NCBI GenBank assembly: GCA_030918015.1
Contig: JAUPTP010000113.1
Coordinates: 1 to 7,176 of the forward strand
Source: Pseudomonadota bacterium
GTDB taxonomy: Bacteria; Pseudomonadota; Gammaproteobacteria; Burkholderiales; Burkholderiaceae_C
DNA: 7,176 nt
Direction of reading: 5' to 3'
A program made the translations under genes and the position numbers. Of this stretch, positions 5,479 through 7,176 are shown in pieces (position 1 is the stretch's first letter; each line of letters begins with the position of its first letter). The notes under the pieces were generated by a model. The model worked only from the letters and a program-made list of their open reading frames with translations. It was not told where the DNA came from and searched no databases.

Positions 5479-6459
5479 ATGCCCCCCACCTCTCGCCGGG
5501 AGATGCTCGGCCTGCTCACCCTGCTGACCTGCTCGGGCGTGCTGCCGGCACGCGCCGCCACGCCGGCCTGGCCCACCCAGCCGGTGCGCCTGATGGTGGG
5601 CTCCAGCCCCGGCGGCGGCACCGACGCCATGGCCCGCACCGTGGCCGACCGGCTGGGCCCGGCGCTGGGCGGCACCGTGGTGGTGGAGAACCGCCCCGGC
5701 GTGTCCAACACCCTGGCGGTCGACGTGGTGGCCAAGTCCACCGACGGCCACAGCCTGGTGATGGGCGTGTCCACCGCGCATGCCATCGCCCCGCACATGC
5801 TCCGCCTGGCCTACGACAGCGACCGCGACGTGGTGCCGGTGGTCTATGTGGGCGCCGTGCCCAACGTGCTGGTGGTGGCCGCCAGCTCGCCCTGGAAGAC
5901 GGTGGCCGATCTGGTGGCCGAGGCCCGCAAGCCGTCGGGCCGGCTGAACTACGCCTCCTCGGGCAACGGCAGCACGCAGCACATCGCCGGCGAGCTGTTC
6001 GAGGAGGCCACCGGCGTCACCCTCAACCATGTGCCCTACCGCGGCTCGGCCCCGGCCCTGGTCGACCTGATCGGCGGCCAGGTGCAGCTGAGCTTCGACA
6101 CCCTGGCCTCGGTGCTGCCGCACATCAAGAGCGGCAAGCTGCGCGCCCTGGCGGTGTGCAGCGCGACGCGCAACGAGCAGCTGCCCGGCGTGCCGACCCT
6201 GGCCGAGGCCGGCGTGAAGGACGTGGAGATGAGCGCCTGGTACGGCATCTACATGAAGGCCGGCACCCCGAAGGCGGTGCAGGAGCGGCTGCATGCCGAG
6301 GTCAACCGTCTGCTGGCTCTGCCCGAGAGCCGCAGCCGCCTGGCCAGCTTCGGCGCCGACCACCAGCCGATGAGCCAGGCCCAGTTCCAGGCCTTCCACG
6401 CGGCCGAGAACCGCCGCTACGCCGACCTGATCAAGCGCCGCGGCATCAAGGCCGAGTGA
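5479..6459 (+). CDS. Bug/TctC-family periplasmic substrate-binding protein
   Basis: This 326-residue exported receptor belongs to the Bug family (PF03401), the extracytoplasmic binding component associated with tripartite tricarboxylate transporters. A signal peptide covers residues 1-26: SRREMLGLL begins with paired arginines resembling a Tat motif, then a hydrophobic run, and likely cleavage after ARA before ATPAWPTQPVRL. Mature-domain marks are VGSSPGGGTDAMAR (40-53), the family's ligand-loop region, VVVENRPG (67-74), NYASSGNGSTQHIAGELF (157-174) and HVPYRGSAPALVDLIGGQVQ (184-203). Length is normal. Bug proteins bind small organic acids, amides or aromatic acids, and the ligand cannot be read from sequence. 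No membrane components (TctA/TctB) are in the window, which is common because Bug genes are often orphaned. It lies divergent to the LysR regulator and 53 bp before the PdxA-like gene, which suggests joint uptake and catabolism. Confidence 0.94.
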   Translation: MPPTSRREMLGLLTLLTCSGVLPARAATPAWPTQPVRLMVGSSPGGGTDAMARTVADRLGPALGGTVVVENRPGVSNTLAVDVVAKSTDGHSLVMGVSTAHAIAPHMLRLAYDSDRDVVPVVYVGAVPNVLVVAASSPWKTVADLVAEARKPSGRLNYASSGNGSTQHIAGELFEEATGVTLNHVPYRGSAPALVDLIGGQVQLSFDTLASVLPHIKSGKLRALAVCSATRNEQLPGVPTLAEAGVKDVEMSAWYGIYMKAGTPKAVQERLHAEVNRLLALPESRSRLASFGADHQPMSQAQFQAFHAAENRRYADLIKRRGIKAE

Positions 6460-6512
6460 GGCCCCGCCCGCCCCGCCCCGATCCGATTCCTTCCCTTCCT
6501 GACCCTGAACCG

Positions 6513-7176
6513 ATGTCCGACACCCCCTCCCGCCTGCCCGTCGTCGCCCTCACCCTGGGGGATCCCGCCGGCATCGGCCCCGAGCTGATCGCCCGCCTGC
6601 TGGCCCGCCCCGAGACCTGTGCCGCCGCCAACGTGGTGCTGGTGGGCGACCCCTGGCTGTGGGCCGACGGCCAGCAGGTGGCCGGCCTGAGCGTGGCCAC
6701 CACGCCGGTGGCCAGCCTGGCCGAGGTGCGCGGCCGCGCCGACACCTCGGTGCCCGCCTTTTTGACGGTGGACACGGTGCGGCCCGAGCAGGTGCAGCGC
6801 AGCGTGGCACAGGCCCCGGGCGGCGCCTCGGTGCTGCAGGTGCTCGACCGCTGCATGGACGCCGCGCTGGCCGGGCAGATCGACGCCATCTGCTTTGCCC
6901 CGCTCAACAAGTTCGCGATGAAGCAGGGCGGCCTGCGCCACGAGGACGAGCTGCACCACTTCGCCGAGCACCTCGGCGTGACCGGCTACTTCTGCGAGTT
7001 CAACACGCTGGGGCAGCTCTGGACCTCGCGCGTGTCCTCGCACATTCCGCTCAGGGACGCGGTGAACTGGCTGACCCGGCCGCGCATCGAGGCCGCCGCC
7101 ACGCTGATCTACCGCTCGCTGCAGGCCGCCGGCGTGGCCGCGCCGCGGGTGGCGGTGGCCGGCTTCAACCCGCACA
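6513..7176 (+). CDS. pdxA: PdxA-family NAD-dependent dehydrogenase (partial, 3' end outside window)
   Basis: The reading frame is open from ATG 6513 to the window edge, giving 221 residues of an expected ~330. The family is shown by ALTLGDPAGIGPELIARLL (12-30), ICFAPLNKFAMKQGG (126-140), VSSHIPLRDAV (174-184) and VAGFNPH (215-221). True PdxA (4-hydroxythreonine-4-phosphate dehydrogenase, vitamin B6 synthesis) is a metal-dependent NAD oxidoreductase. His177 and His221 match its first two metal ligands; the third lies beyond the window. Where PdxA has Gly-His-Thr-Glu contacting the substrate phosphate ester, this protein has RHEDELHHFAEHLG (142-155), so the substrate probably differs. Related enzymes outside B6 synthesis include the D-threonate/D-erythronate phosphate dehydrogenases (PdxA2) and the terephthalate diol dehydrogenase TphB. 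No strong ribosome site precedes the ATG. It follows the Bug receptor by 53 bp on the same strand and is likely in its operon. The symbol denotes family, not proven function. Confidence 0.88.
   Translation, partial: MSDTPSRLPVVALTLGDPAGIGPELIARLLARPETCAAANVVLVGDPWLWADGQQVAGLSVATTPVASLAEVRGRADTSVPAFLTVDTVRPEQVQRSVAQAPGGASVLQVLDRCMDAALAGQIDAICFAPLNKFAMKQGGLRHEDELHHFAEHLGVTGYFCEFNTLGQLWTSRVSSHIPLRDAVNWLTRPRIEAAATLIYRSLQAAGVAAPRVAVAGFNPH

Noticed and set aside
5452..6399. Minus-strand frame of 315 codons opposite the Bug receptor
   Set aside because: It is Gly/His/Gln-rich low-complexity translation antisense to a gene with signal peptide and family motifs.
6417..7175. Minus-strand frame of 252 codons opposite the PdxA-like gene
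   Set aside because: It has no domain and unusual His/Gly/Arg content; the plus strand has clear PdxA-family motifs.

Overview
The window is GC-rich and gene-dense, with short gaps and no mobile elements, RNA genes or CRISPR. Gene content (glutathione-dependent formaldehyde detoxification, a Bug/TctC solute receptor under a divergent LysR regulator, a YfeH-type transporter) fits a chromosomal region of a betaproteobacterium, most likely Burkholderiales. That assignment is inferred from gene families and base composition.

Layout. Positions 1-12 hold the last codons of an upstream gene, probably the glutathione-dependent formaldehyde dehydrogenase. S-formylglutathione hydrolase follows (28-861, +). 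Convergent to it is a Kef/CPA2-type cation:proton antiporter (877-2073, -). A 69-bp divergent control region separates the antiporter from an XRE-cupin regulator (2143-2721, +). The regulator overlaps by 4 bp an MddA/PAT-like GNAT N-acetyltransferase (2718-3248, +). After a 94-bp gap containing a perfect 7-bp hairpin comes a YfeH/SBF-like transporter (3343-4356, +), convergent with a LysR regulator (4374-5327, -). A 151-bp control region separates the LysR gene from a Bug/TctC-type periplasmic binding protein (5479-6459, +), which is followed by a PdxA-family dehydrogenase cut off by the window end (6513 to beyond 7176, +).

Three functional groups are visible. The first is a formaldehyde detoxification pair. 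The second is a module of antiporter, XRE-cupin regulator and GNAT acetyltransferase; its two divergent promoters appear to overlap on one dyad that probably serves as the operator. The third is a LysR / solute receptor / PdxA-like group that looks like the start of an uptake-and-catabolism operon for an unidentified organic acid.

The point most worth following is the PdxA-like protein. It keeps the metal-binding histidines that lie within the window, but the His-Thr substrate motif of true PdxA is replaced, so it probably acts on something other than 4-phosphohydroxythreonine. No gene-free stretch exceeds 300 bases. I see no clear evidence of a wholly new system.
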